From: Ectocarpus siliculosus
Taxonomy: Eukaryota; Sar; Phaeophyceae; Ectocarpales; Ectocarpaceae
NCBI GenBank assembly: GCA_000310025.1
Contig: FN649728.1
Location: forward strand, 773,640 to 837,639
Length of the DNA: 64,000 nucleotides
Reading direction: 5' to 3'
Made by a program: the position numbers and the translations under genes. The notes beneath the pieces were generated by a model. It did no database searches. It worked only from the letters and a program-made list of their open reading frames with translations, and had not been told where the DNA came from. Below are positions 11,600-22,760 of this stretch, piece after piece (the first letter of the stretch is position 1; each line of letters opens with the position of its first letter).

Positions 11600-14500
11600 C
11601 TGGAGAGAGTTACACACAGAAGAAGAAGGCGCCGCCACGTAGTAAGCAAGAAACTCTTGTGTTTTTGCCCGACGCCCGTTGTTATTTACACTGTGGGGAC
11701 ACCGTACATCAATTATTGTATATATGTATGGGATGTAGCGTGGAGGATTCTAAACTGAGCACCCGTTTTTGTTGTGGTCATGCTACGGGGGTGTACTGCA
11801 CTCCGTACAATATTTCAAAGCACGAACGTTTTTCTTAGCCACAGGTTCTTGAGTGGGCGCGCGTGCTTGTAGCATGAAGAGAAAGAGCACCACCGTGAAC
11901 CAACTCTTGCTGATCTATCTGCAGAGCGCCTTGCAAGAAAGCTATGGTATCATATCATGCGAGGTTGGACGACGTGTGCGTGTGTGTGTCTCTGGCTGGA
12001 AGCCCCCAGATGTACGCACACGCAGAAAATAAACACACACACATTGAGACTGACGTCTTTTCATTGGTCAGCCGGTTAGCGTCGTCGATGCTAATAGTAA
12101 AAACACACACATCCCCTACGGGGTCCCCGATCATGACGCTAAGAATAATTTTGTGTTTTCAACGGCACTTAGCCTGAGGTCTGTTCATTCATCGGTTGGC
12201 GCGGGCGGTGCTAATACTGTAATAAACAAACACAAGCACATTCGACGGGATGAAATGGAAGCATGCAACGAATGTACGGTGTCGCAAACAAACAGGGATG
12301 CTTTAGCGAAGAGAGAGCTTTAGGGAAGAGAGAGAGGACCGGGAAGAAACCGAACGACATCATCTTCAGCGAATCACCACATTTCTTCCCATGGAATTAG
12401 AGGAAGAGAGTTGTCAAACGTGGGGATGAGACTATTGTTGTATGTACACGGGAAGAGATTTGAAGTAGGAGCGAGGACACAGACTGGAAAACACATCCTT
12501 GCACGAATTACATGCGATCACACCAGATGAGAGAGAGAGTGGTGCGTGCATGTGTACACGTAAGTTATAGTAGTAGTGGTGCTTTGTTTTCCCTGCTGCA
12601 CAAACTATAGCCGCCGACGCGTAACATCGTCACGCCGTGGTTCCCAATCGCAAACGTCGTCGCATCAATGAGCCCGATGCACTAGAGATGATGCAGATTC
12701 TTTGCACACCGTTCGGCAGCAGGGACAGGATGTCTACGGAGCCGCAGTAGGTACTTTAGCTGTAGTGCAAGCACGCAGCGTGCAAACAAACGCGCCGCCG
12801 CTTGAAGGTACGAAGAGGCCTGAAAACAAAATGAGATGCGTTATTGGCCTAATCCTGCAACAACCCAGACATACTACCGTTCGTTGGGTTACGTAACAGA
12901 ATAAAATAATGAGAAGCCTGACTTGGGGCAGCAAGCAACTACTTTACAAGGCAGACACGCTCTATTGTCTATGCAACACTACTGATGTGCTGATGTGCGT
13001 ATCCCCTGCAGACCCTATCCATCTCGCCGTCTTCAGTGCGTGTGTAAACAGCCTAATACTCCGTCTCCACGTGGCTCAAAATATAGCCCCGCACCGCACC
13101 ACATCGACAAGTTTCAAATAGAGCCACCATGTTTGCATTGTATTCGGCACGAACGTTGTCGAGTGCATGTTTTGTCAACCTCTTGGCCAAAGCCCAAAGG
13201 TACATAACGCTTTCGGACACGAGTGGCATGCCGCAGCTCTCCACAGGTTGCACGCGGCACCTACAATCACGTGTAGCTATCCCTATTTATCGGCTGTGTT
13301 GAGGCAGTGACATCCCGGGTTGAAGTATCCGTGTACCCATTGATACCCTACACCCTGGTCTGGGCGGTGCACCGATAAGCAGAAGTTTTTTGCACGTTAA
13401 ACTGCTGGCTGTCCGTTGAGGAGGTCGATGCCGTTACCGTCGACGACGGCTGCTCGAGTACCGCTGCCAGAGACAACTAGGGGACGTAGTCCGGTCAATC
13501 GATGGCGTTGATGGATTCCTCTCGGACGAAACAAAAGTGGTCTTTGAACACTGAACTCGCCCTGGGGTGGTGGAATACGTCCTCTCTAGATTCGCGCTAT
13601 CACAAAAAAAAGTAGTATTGTTCTGTGAGCGAAAAGTATACTCTTCACCGCGATCCTGATGATGCCCTCTCTGCGGCCCTGCGCTGCTGTGCTGCGATGC
13701 GCCGCGCTACTGCAGTACGGTGCGGCAGAGAGGAGGAGCACAGGCTACAAACCTGCCAACAATCAGCCGCTTCGCTGACGTTATCCCCGCTGCACTCAAG
13801 AAAAGTTCACATCCATGTCTCTGTCCCTTGTGTCGGCACCTATCTAAACATCTATGCTCACCTGCGAGCACATTCAGCTGTCAGGTCTCGGTAGGTAGTA
13901 GTCCGTCCGGGGGCGATTGCAGTACGTGTCAACGTGGCCGCACGGGGTGGTTTGCTGTCTGCTGTAGCGGAGCTGTCGAACTGCTGTAGGGCAAGAGAAA
14001 GGTGTTGTGGCGGATGTGTGCGAATGACAGCAAGGTCTCTTGGTTCAGTGAGAGCTGGTTTGACTGCACACAAGACCAGCACATCCAAAGTCGCATCTCT
14101 CTTCTGTCCGAGTACCGTTGGAGAGCATCCAAGCATCATCTGTGAATAGAAGTCCAACAGGCGCGGACACTTTCTTTTCAAAGCAGAGAGCCAAGAACGA
14201 AAGTTGTGAAGCATGCGTTGCATCTGTAATGCCAACCCGTTCATGCTACGGTCTGCTGCACTCTCGGAGAATCTCGACGAAGTTGTGAATGAAGGGTCTG
14301 GACGCGCGGTAAGGGTCAGTATGCGGTTGAACCCGGGGATGGCCACCGATGGCTGTGCCACACAGCGTACCGGCATCTCCTACAATGACTCCCGGTGTTG
14401 AACGGTTCGGATTTCCTCTCTCCCGACCGCAAGAGGCGGACCAAACGGAACCGGCAGCAGCCCCGAACCCTCGTCAATCGGTGGTTCAGAATTTTCTCAG

Positions 14501-15654
14501 AATTGTTTCTGGGTGGACAGATTTGGGTGTCAACCATTCTAAATTCAGCATACCGCCCATTTCCGGTGCACCAACCCTTGCTCCCTCCGGGGTGTCCTTT
14601 CGGTATGTCCGCCTAACGGCCCTCGGAAGGTTCATTTTCTAATTCCGCCACAGGGCAGTCAGTCGTGGCTGCTGCAGGGCAAAGCGGTCGAGGTGCATGG
14701 GGCACACAGCAGCAAACAAGGGGCTGTTGTGTGGTAGAAACCCGCGGACGAAGGCTCCACCCAAACATCCAGGGATTGTTGTTGTTGTTGTTGTTGTCTT
14801 CACATTAAAAACCGTTCCGAGGGATGGAGATGGTTGGAATTTGAAGACGGAACAACAGTTTATTCATACAAAACCTTCACAAACCAAAATTATTTGCTGA
14901 CCGGGCCACCCGTGCCAAAACGCGCTCGCTGCTCGGACAGATTGTTGCCGACACACCGCTCTCTCTCTTGCACCAATGAGCCCGTCCGTATGATTTGCCT
15001 ACCCGGCGAGTGGGTATGTGACAATGCTCCTGTTCATACCTGCTCCAGTACTCCACCACAAAAACGACCTGGTGCGAATCGTACATTGTCGCACCTCTCT
15101 GTATCGATCTGGCCACGCGTAATCAGCATGCTGTAGTTATCTCCAATGTATAATATTCCGCGGAGGCTTTTACAACACCTTCCGGGACTACTGAATGCAT
15201 AGAGTATTGTGATATCATACACGCAAATCGATCGTAGTATGTGGGTATATACCTATCCTACAGAGTAGATTCTGTGCCAAATGCCCGGTTTCGTATGCAT
15301 ACACATGTAGTTTATGTTTCATGCTGGGTACCTGCACATCGTCCTCTACCACCCCAGATCACACCGTGATACCGGACAACACACAGCAGTTTCCATCGGT
15401 AATGTCTACCCGCCCGCCGGGATTATAAAGTCTACTGCTGCTGTAGGTGGTAGGTAAATACCTCCCAGGTGCTTTCCTCTCTCCTTGTGTGTGTATGTGT
15501 TTCGTCCAATGGTAACGGGTGCCTTGGAATGGTAGAGCGCGCCTCAGACAAAACAAACAGCTCAACGCTGTTTAGCAACATGTAGCCTTCAAGTTGTTGT
15601 CGTGGACTACTACTACTGTACATCATGCGCATACGCATCTCTGTTGAAGTTCAC
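11600..15654. other. Probable long intronic or intergenic stretch
   Basis: No exon can be fixed with confidence. Weak candidates on the minus strand are an open frame at 13053-13253 that reads like a helical peptide (KRLTKHALDNVRAEYNANMV), a possible exon around 15035-15100 ending before a GTATGA donor (VVFVVEYWS), and one around 15365-15425 (RVDITDGNCCVLSG). They could be upstream exons of the paralog copy 1 gene. None could be phased. Confidence 0.3.
14776..14816. repeat. (GTT)n followed by TCTTCACATTAAAAAC
   Basis: A GTT microsatellite is followed directly by GTCTTCACATTAAAAAC and GTTCCGA. The same junction, (GTT)n then TCTTCACATT, recurs at 34281-34320 and 42767-42825. The common 3' neighbour shows that these are copies of one dispersed repeat rather than independent microsatellites. 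Confidence 0.6.
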
Positions 15655-16020
15655 CTGGACACACAAAACCCAACAGTCCTTCACGACGAGGCAAGCTTGC
15701 TCCCCAACCTGGACCCAGCAGAAGCAACAAAAACCGCCATCACCGCTACCCGACACCGAAACCTGCTTGGCAAGAGTGCACGTCACTCCCCGCATCAACC
15801 CAAACGGGGGGGAGGGCTCGGGGTGTTGGATACGAGCTGCCAACCCCGACGCAAATAATGGCTTCTCACCGTTCTCTACCTGAAAATCTCCGTAGGCACG
15901 CGCCACTTACCGCCGGACCGATGTTTCCTCCGGCGGTTTTGACAACGCCGTCATCACTTGAGTCGATCGTCAACCGGCTTTCAGGTCGTCGATGCTTGGG
16001 AGTGATCTTCTCTCGATCGA
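15655..16020 (-). CDS. Two candidate exons, possible 5' part of paralog copy 1
   Basis: Exon 15911-16020 (110 nt) reads through TIDSSDDGVVKTAGGNIGPA to a strong GTAAGTG donor. Exon 15655-15879 (225 nt, 75 codons) starts after a TTTTCAG acceptor with VENGEKPLFASG, contains VGEQACLVVKDCWVLCVQ and ends at a GTGAAC donor. The phases join, which leaves an intron of only 31 nt between them (15880-15910). No family is recognised. They lie on the same strand and upstream of the paralog copy 1 exons, so they may belong to that gene, but the link across 4 kb is an inference. Confidence 0.45.
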
Positions 16021-17121
16021 CTGCATGCCGGCAGGCAGCGAGCGTTTGATCTCCTTCGCGCGGATGATGGGGGATTGCGAACTTTATGGTCACGATCTCC
16101 TAACTCTCGGCAAGAAGACCGATGGAGACACTCACAAGCCGACCCGCAAGGAAAAGAGGTGAAAACCCGGGGTCGTGGCCGTGTCGGCCGGAAGCTGCGA
16201 AAAAGGGAGGGCGCGTATGAGACCGTACGGGGCGTCGGTTCTCTAGTGGCATAGCAGGAGCCACATTGTTGTTGTTCGTAGGCGGACGGTTCGTGGGGTG
16301 AGATCGCCAGACAGCAGTGGCAAGGAGGCGCGTGGCGGTACCTCGCCGCCCGCGCAAGAGGTGTCGTGGCCGGAGGTGGCATCACGAGGGGGCGGGGTGG
16401 CATCCTCCTCCAGCTTTTCACCTGACACATGATTCTTTCGCAGTGGAAATTTATATGCACACGAATGGGCGAAACTTTCCGACCGTGCGGGCCGCAAAAC
16501 CTAAGTCGTGGAGGTGTTCCTCCTGGCGATGAAGCTGTGATGGCGAAGGACCTCGGTTAGGAGGGAGCGCCGGCGTCGGAGCAGTTTACCGTGTTTGGCT
16601 GGGGGCGGTTCCTGGACCTTCCCTGTATAGGGTGAAGAAGAAGCTGGTCCTCTGCAAAACTCACCGAGAGCGCCTGCAGGGGACAGCGCAAAAGTAAGAA
16701 GAGTCTCACGGCTTGCTCTGACAACAACAAACCATCACCCCCGGACATGAAGCCTCCATTGGGGAGGCCAGGAACTTGTTGGCGTTTTACGGGGCACTCC
16801 CCAGACACAAACGGCAACAAACGTTTCCGAGGACTTCTCGCTTTTGGAACCCGCAACGACGTGATGACTGTGGGCCAAAACAACATGCATCTACGAGCAA
16901 ACAAACATGCAAGAAGCCGGAGCAGGAAGATTGGCAACGGTCACGGTACTTGCGGCGGGGAAATGGCAACCCCTCCGAAGCCCCCCCTTCCCATTGCCAA
17001 GACGAATTGAGAGGGGAGACGAGAGAACCCAGAGAACGCGTTTCCTAATATTGTCATTGTCGGCAGGGGCACCGAGATGGTGGTCGCTTTTAAGCTTTGC
17101 TAAGGATGTAAACGGAAAAAT

Positions 17122-17245
17122 GGTAACAACAACAATAGCAACAATAATAACAATAGCAACAACGACACCGACAACCACCACCACAACAACCATAACCACC
17201 ACCACAACAACACATACATCATGAACAACAACAATAACAACAACC
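17122..17245. repeat. Compound AAC/ACC microsatellite
   Basis: About 120 bases consist almost only of AAC, AAT and ACC triplets, with few interruptions. It lies between the two paralogous genes and is probably non-coding. Confidence 0.85.
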
Positions 17246-17885
17246 CGCCCCTTCTAGGCTGGCCTCAAAGTCTGGCAGGTGTGAAAGAGAGGGCGCATAG
17301 ATACTGCATGCAGTCTCACCATGGGAAAGTTCCAGACAGAAGAAAACCGAGAGGACAATGTATCAACTGTTGCCACTTATTATCGCGTTGCTTGGCGTAC
17401 AGTCACTAGTCTACACGTGACACCTGTGGCCGTGCGCCCCAGGCACAATTCTCCCACCCCCCCCCCCCACAGTTCGTATTTTCTATACTGGGGAATGCTC
17501 AACAGCTCAGGTGTAGGGGATGGTACACGGCGGCCAATGCCGAAGAACTTCTTTGGGTATGCCAAACTCACAAACAAACGAGCCATGACATGAACGTGGC
17601 TTGTCTCAGGCCCAACCCTGCCGTAATTGCAGCCGTATTGAGTGGCTTCACTCAAGTGGTTCCTCACACAGACACTACAAAACTAGGCGAAAACTCAAGG
17701 CGTCCAACCCCCTCATTCATTCGTCAAAGTTCAACAAAATACCTAATTCAATCACTCTGTCTGGCACAACCCCACGACTACACATCACAACACATGTATG
17801 TACTTACACCGGCATTGCATTCACGTTGTTATCGTAAAACCCATCTACCTCCGTGCAAGGACGAGGTGGATGTTTTACCAACCCA

Positions 17886-20800
17886 TTACGGCCTCCTTAT
17901 CGTGTTTACTTTGTCTTGGGGTCTCCAAAGTACGATGTTGTCCGCAGGGGTTCTGTCGCGTCGGTACGTAACCTGTGTTGCGGGACAAGGAGAGAGGGGG
18001 CGCCAAGATGGATAGGGCGGGTGGGTGGGGTTAATAGCCAATGGACCGTCGAAAGTGCCGGGATTTGCAAGGTGCATGAGGAGGAGAGGAGTTACGATGC
18101 GACACCGTGAAACGAGGCTATTTTTTGGCCTAGGGAGCGAACTAGGCTGTGAGTTCAAAGGAAGAAGATGGGAATCCGTTGAATCTTTCAACTCCAAGAC
18201 GGAAAATCTCGTTGACAGGGGTAACGTTGAGGAAGGTCTCATGTCGATCGTTCGACAAATTTCGCCCGACCGAGCGAAGAAACTTGCTGATAATCAGACT
18301 CGTGGAAACAGCATCCATTCAAGAGCCTATTTCGGAAGAAAACCACATGTGCGTTAAGCTTGTCGTACCCTATTCTGAGGTGCCAAAGGGGTGTAGCCTC
18401 CATCGTAGAACTACATTTCGTGGGAATTTGAACCGACGTATCATTACCGCACATTAACGTGGCAACAGTATGGGTTGGCACACCATCACCTTCTGGTCGG
18501 TGCCGGGGTGACGAATAGTTTCGTGCCCTGATCGAACCGTAACATAGACATCCACCTGTGTATCATCCAACGACGAACAACGACGGCTTAGCTCACGTTT
18601 GTTTGTGGGAAGGGTGCAGACAGATGCCGGAACGGGTGGGGGGGGGGGGGGGGGCGTACTCATTTGTTGCTTGCCGTAGTCATTTGACCATTGACCACGC
18701 GTCCCTTTCGAGACGGAGCACCGTTCCTACACCTACTAGAGACACCACCAACATTTGGGAGCTCTTTACGTTTCTGCCACAAACTCCATAAAAATTTCTT
18801 GCACATCTTATCCCCGTCCTCTAGGGCCTCTTGTGCCCACCATCTATCCCCAATTATCGCGATCGTTTTTTCGCTGTTGTCTAATTTACCAAACTTGTCC
18901 ATGTCACACCCTCTCTGTCTCATTTCCTCCTCGAGATCCTCTCTTTCCTTCCTGTACAACTCACACTCCCCAACTATGTGGGGTCTACTCTCCTCCGATT
19001 TGCCACATGGACATGTGTGTCTATCCTCCTCTTCCTCTCTCCTACGGCTGGTATACCTCTTCCTCCGTTCTGGCAAGTCCAGATCGCCTACTCGAAATTG
19101 CAATTTCAGCTTTGTCGCATAGTCCATGGGGCCGTCCAAGTACTTCTTCATCCCTATCCCTTCTTTCAACTTCCCGTATATCTCCAAGTGGTCTTCGCTT
19201 CGTACCGTCTTCCGAAGGGTTGTCTCCTCCCTACTCTCTAGCATCTCCTTGACTTTCGTCTTGAACCCCCCGAACCCTTCCGTGTCCAACGTCTCCTCCT
19301 CGTCTCCTATCTCCTTCCAAACCTTCTCTACCACCTTGTCCCATCTGATTCCCTTCTTCCCTGGAGTCGCTTTTCCCCAAGCTGCCTCGTCAACCATGGC
19401 TGGTAGTCTATCGTCCGACATTCTACTTACCTTGTACTGCCACTTCAACTTCTGCATGTCTCTCTTTGTTTTAAGAGAGTACATTCCCAATTCTGCTCTC
19501 AATACAGTGTTGCTCGTTGTAGTTGAACATCCTACTATTTTCTTGGCCGCTGCCATCTGCACCGTTTCCAGCTGCTTAACGGCCTTTTCGTTACCTTCCC
19601 ATATCTCTCCTGCATACTCTAGCTTAGGTACAATCACCTTCAAGAGAATACACCTCTTAATCCTAGTGTCTAGGTGTGGGTCCGTAAGGATCTCGTCCAT
19701 CTTGCCTATCTGAGCTTTACCCTTCCCAATCAACTTCGCTATGTGTGCGTCCCATGAGCACTCCTTCGAAATCTCTACTCCAGGTACGTATACTTGTCTA
19801 CTACCGGTAGTTCTTCCTCCCCCCATTTCCATTTGAATTTCTACGGGATTTTTCTTATCTTCGTTACAGACCACTACTGCGCATTTTCCTACGTTCGCCG
19901 ACAGTCTCCATTTTCGGGTGTATCCTACCGCCGCATCTATTTGTTCTTGCAACCCTTCTGGTGTTTCGGATACCCCCACGAAATCATCTGCAAACATCAG
20001 TCCGGACACACTCTTTCCCTCTACTTGGACTCCCTGTCTTACTGCTTCAACCGCCCTTATCAAATCGTTGATGTAAATCTTAAAAAGAGTGGGTGACATC
20101 GTACAGCCCTGTGCGACTCCTTGGAGTATATCCACGTACTTCGAAATTTCCCCATCCAACATCACCGCACTTCTTGTGCATTCTGTCATCTTTTTCAACA
20201 TCCTCCACATTTTCCCCCGGATGCCGATGTCCCACATCTTTTCCCACAATCCATTGCGCCATACGGTGTCGTAGGCTTTTTGTATATCGAGGAAGAAACA
20301 GTATGTCGTACGCCCGGCGTCTTTCCTACCTTGGATGATTTCACTCAACGTATATACATGGTCTACACAACTACGATCTGGTCTAAATCCAGCTTGTCCT
20401 TCGCTGATCTTTTGTTTCCCCTCCAACATGTCTCCCATTCTATTGTCTATCATCTTGCCAAACAGTTTCCCCACTGTGCTCAACAGGGTTATCCCTCTAT
20501 AATTCCCCAAGTCAGCTTTATCCCCCTTTTTGAACAGGTTCACGACTACTCCTTCTCTCCATCTCTTCGGCGCGTACTCGTGTTTCCATATCCAGTTGAA
20601 TATCCGGACCAACATGTTAATCATCCCCTCCCCCCCCTGTTTCAAAAGCTCGTTCACAATTCCATCAGCCCCTGCCGCTTTTCTATTCTTGAGTTTCGCT
20701 ACGCAGTCCTCTACCTCTTCTCGTATGAACTCTCCCTGCAACCCGTCTACATCACTACGTTCCCTCTGAGATCTTTCAACGTTTTCCTCTGCCCACGAGT

Positions 20801-22545
20801 CGATTTCCTTCTCAAACTCCGAGTCGAAGTTGTCGTTGGTGGTGGGTGTCCCAAGTTTGCGGTATTGCTCTACTAGTACTTCCCTCTTTCCTTTAGAACT
20901 GCTTACCATCTTACCCTCGGCAGATCTTAGTGTCGTTATTTCCGTGTCTCCCCCTCTTTTGTTGCCCACTATCCCTTGAATTCCTACCCACATTTGCTTC
21001 ATCCCCCCCTCAAAATCTTCGTTAGTCTTTTGGACTACTTCCTCCCACAACCCTTTCTTCTTCTTCACGACCAACTCCTTCACCCTCTTTCTACTTTCAA
21101 CATACTCCTTCCATCCTGCATCTGTTTTCCCTGCCGCATATTTTGCGTGTGACTCTCTACGTACTCGAATTGCTTGCTTGATTTCTTCGTCCCACCACTT
21201 CACTGCTCTCTTACCAACTATCAACTTTCTACCTAGAACTCTGCTTGCTGTTGTGTTTACCAGCTCTTCCCACCCTTCTATGATTCTAGACCCGGCCTGG
21301 TCCCGGCCTTCGGCATCCTTCGGTGTACCCATTGCCTCCATCAACTCCGAGAGTTTCTTGTCGTTTATAGCCATCTCTTCTTGGAACTCTACCCTCGTTT
21401 CTTCTACTTCTAGCTTATCTATTCTCCATCTGTACATTTTCCTGCGTCGCCTACTCTGTATGACTCTCTTCTGTTGTAGGGCTGTCCACACCAACGCGTG
21501 GTCTGTAGTGCCTACATCCGTTGTGCATACTCGTACTTCCGTCTCTTTCCCCCCATTCTCTACGACTATATAGTCAAGGATGGAGCGTTCTCCTTTTTTG
21601 AAACATTGCCTAGTCCATTCCGGTTCTGTCTTTCGTACTCTACCGTTCAACACCTTCATCTCGCTACTGTCAAGGAACCTCAGCATTTCTTCCCCGTTTT
21701 TGTGTGGGGGGAGAATGCATACGAGCTCCGAAGGGGCACTCGACGATGGATAGCTCCATGGCCGTCCAAACACGATACTTTCAACGCAACACGGCAGGCG
21801 CATCGACAACCTTATATTGACAATTTTGATCGTCGATCGGCACAAGCTTACGTACGTATGTTGAGACTTTTCGGCTGGCAAATCAAGCGTGGTAAAGCAC
21901 AGCGCAGGATTCTCATTGACATTCATCCCGTCACGCTGATACTTGATATGACGAAATCATGCCATACCTGCACGACTCGGATGGATCTATTGTTGTAGAT
22001 CTCCGGCCAGAGCTCGCTGATACTGGGATACTTGACTGCGACGTAGACTCGCCCGTCTTGCCCCACCTGAACGCAGTCGGAAGAAAGGAAACGGCCGCCA
22101 TAGTCTAATAGTGAGGCGTTCGTGAATGTAACGTCGGAGCTCAACATCAAGTTTTCGAGACGATTATGACAATTTGTTTGAATTCACCATCTGTCCGGTC
22201 GTAAAACCTCTCTGTCGCTGGCGCTCTAAATATACCATGGTAGGTACTTGTACGCCTGGATTTCCTCGCGGGAAGCACACGGGTTTGCCAGCCTTGGACA
22301 AATGCAATCCCGCACCTACATCATACGCATACCTGCATTGGACCCCCAGCCCTCTCCAGGCTGTGTCCAGCGCTAATCGAAAAGTGCACGGTGGAGGTGA
22401 GATATGCCAAGTGTGGGCCAGCTCCGTCCAATCCCGTGAAGACGAGGTGCTGCTCGCGGCTACCGGACAACAAGAATGTCGCCAATGGCGAACGGTCGAC
22501 TGACTCCTGCGGCTGAGCTACCGCACGACCCTCGAAGTCGCACTC
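17886..22545 (-). CDS. Uncharacterised gene, tandem paralog copy 2, interrupted by a LINE in an intron
   Basis: Four exons read right to left: 22333-22545 (213 nt), 21968-22066 (99 nt), 18490-18555 (66 nt) and 17886-17972 (terminal). The first three match copy 1 in exact length and phase. Examples are HLVFTGLDGAGPHLAYLT, RVYVAVKYPSISELWPEIY and VDVYVTVRSGHETIRHPG. The terminal exon starts VTYRRDRTP, like VTYRRTRMSP in copy 1, but then diverges and lacks the acidic tail. The intron between 21968 and 18555 is about 3.4 kb because it holds the LINE, which lies in the same orientation. Splice sites and reading frames of the visible exons are intact, so the gene may still be functional. The altered C-terminus and the lack of recognisable upstream exons leave open a partial duplicate. 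Confidence 0.65.
18638..21720 (-). mobile_element. 5'-truncated non-LTR retrotransposon (LINE) with poly(C) tail
   Basis: This is a LINE copy inserted in an intron of paralog copy 2, in the same orientation. The 5' end is cut within the endonuclease domain, close to 21720. The 3' end is marked by a run of 17 C bases (minus strand; G at 18638-18654 on the + strand), only five bases after the ORF stop codon, with no poly(A). No target-site duplication could be identified by eye. The long open frame means that this is a young insertion. Confidence 0.85.
18660..21720 (-). CDS. LINE ORF2-like protein: endonuclease end, reverse transcriptase, C-terminal CCHC-like motif
   Basis: The open frame runs without a stop for over 1000 codons. 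The N-terminal part retains the end of an apurinic-type endonuclease, with RSILDYIVV and TTDHALVW (the DH of the SDH motif). The reverse transcriptase follows with NYRGITLLSTVGKLF, GQAGFRPDRSCVDHV, FFLDIQKAYDTVW (first catalytic Asp), GVAQGCTMSPTLF and GLMFADDFVGVSET (the FADD active site). Near the C-terminus there is a cysteine-histidine motif, CPCGKSEESRPHIVGEC, common in LINEs. It drives target-primed reverse transcription. The open frame extends upstream of about 21720 into host intron sequence by chance. The clade was not resolved; the apurinic endonuclease, RT and CCHC order fits jockey/I/L1-like groups. Confidence 0.9.
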
Positions 22546-22664
22546 CTGAGAGGTGGTGTAGCAGCACGAAGTGAAAGGGCAGCATCATGAGCTCCAGGAG
22601 CACCCATACCGGCCGATGTATATTTGTATCTACGGAGTAGTATGTATGTAGATGTTTTGACCAT

Positions 22665-22760
22665 GCCATGGACGTGTCCGTCCGTCGACACTGCCATGGG
22701 CGTCCACGGACGTGTCCATCAACTTCCACGGGCGTCCATAAACAAACGCCCACGGACACC
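22665..22760. repeat. Cluster of short GGCGTCCACGGACGTGTCC-type repeats
   Basis: The words GGACGTGTCC, GGGCGTCCA and CCACGGACGTGTCC recur five or six times within 100 bases in direct and inverted orientation. Some pairs form near-palindromes. It looks like a degenerate minisatellite. Confidence 0.55.

Noticed and set aside
13858-14376. 172-codon minus frame
   Set aside because: It reads like translated non-coding DNA (Arg, Ser and Thr rich), and no matching segment was found near paralog copy 2.
18691-20876. Several + strand frames of 100-250 codons over the LINE
   Set aside because: They are antisense shadows of the reverse transcriptase frame, rich in Ser, Pro, Phe and Leu.
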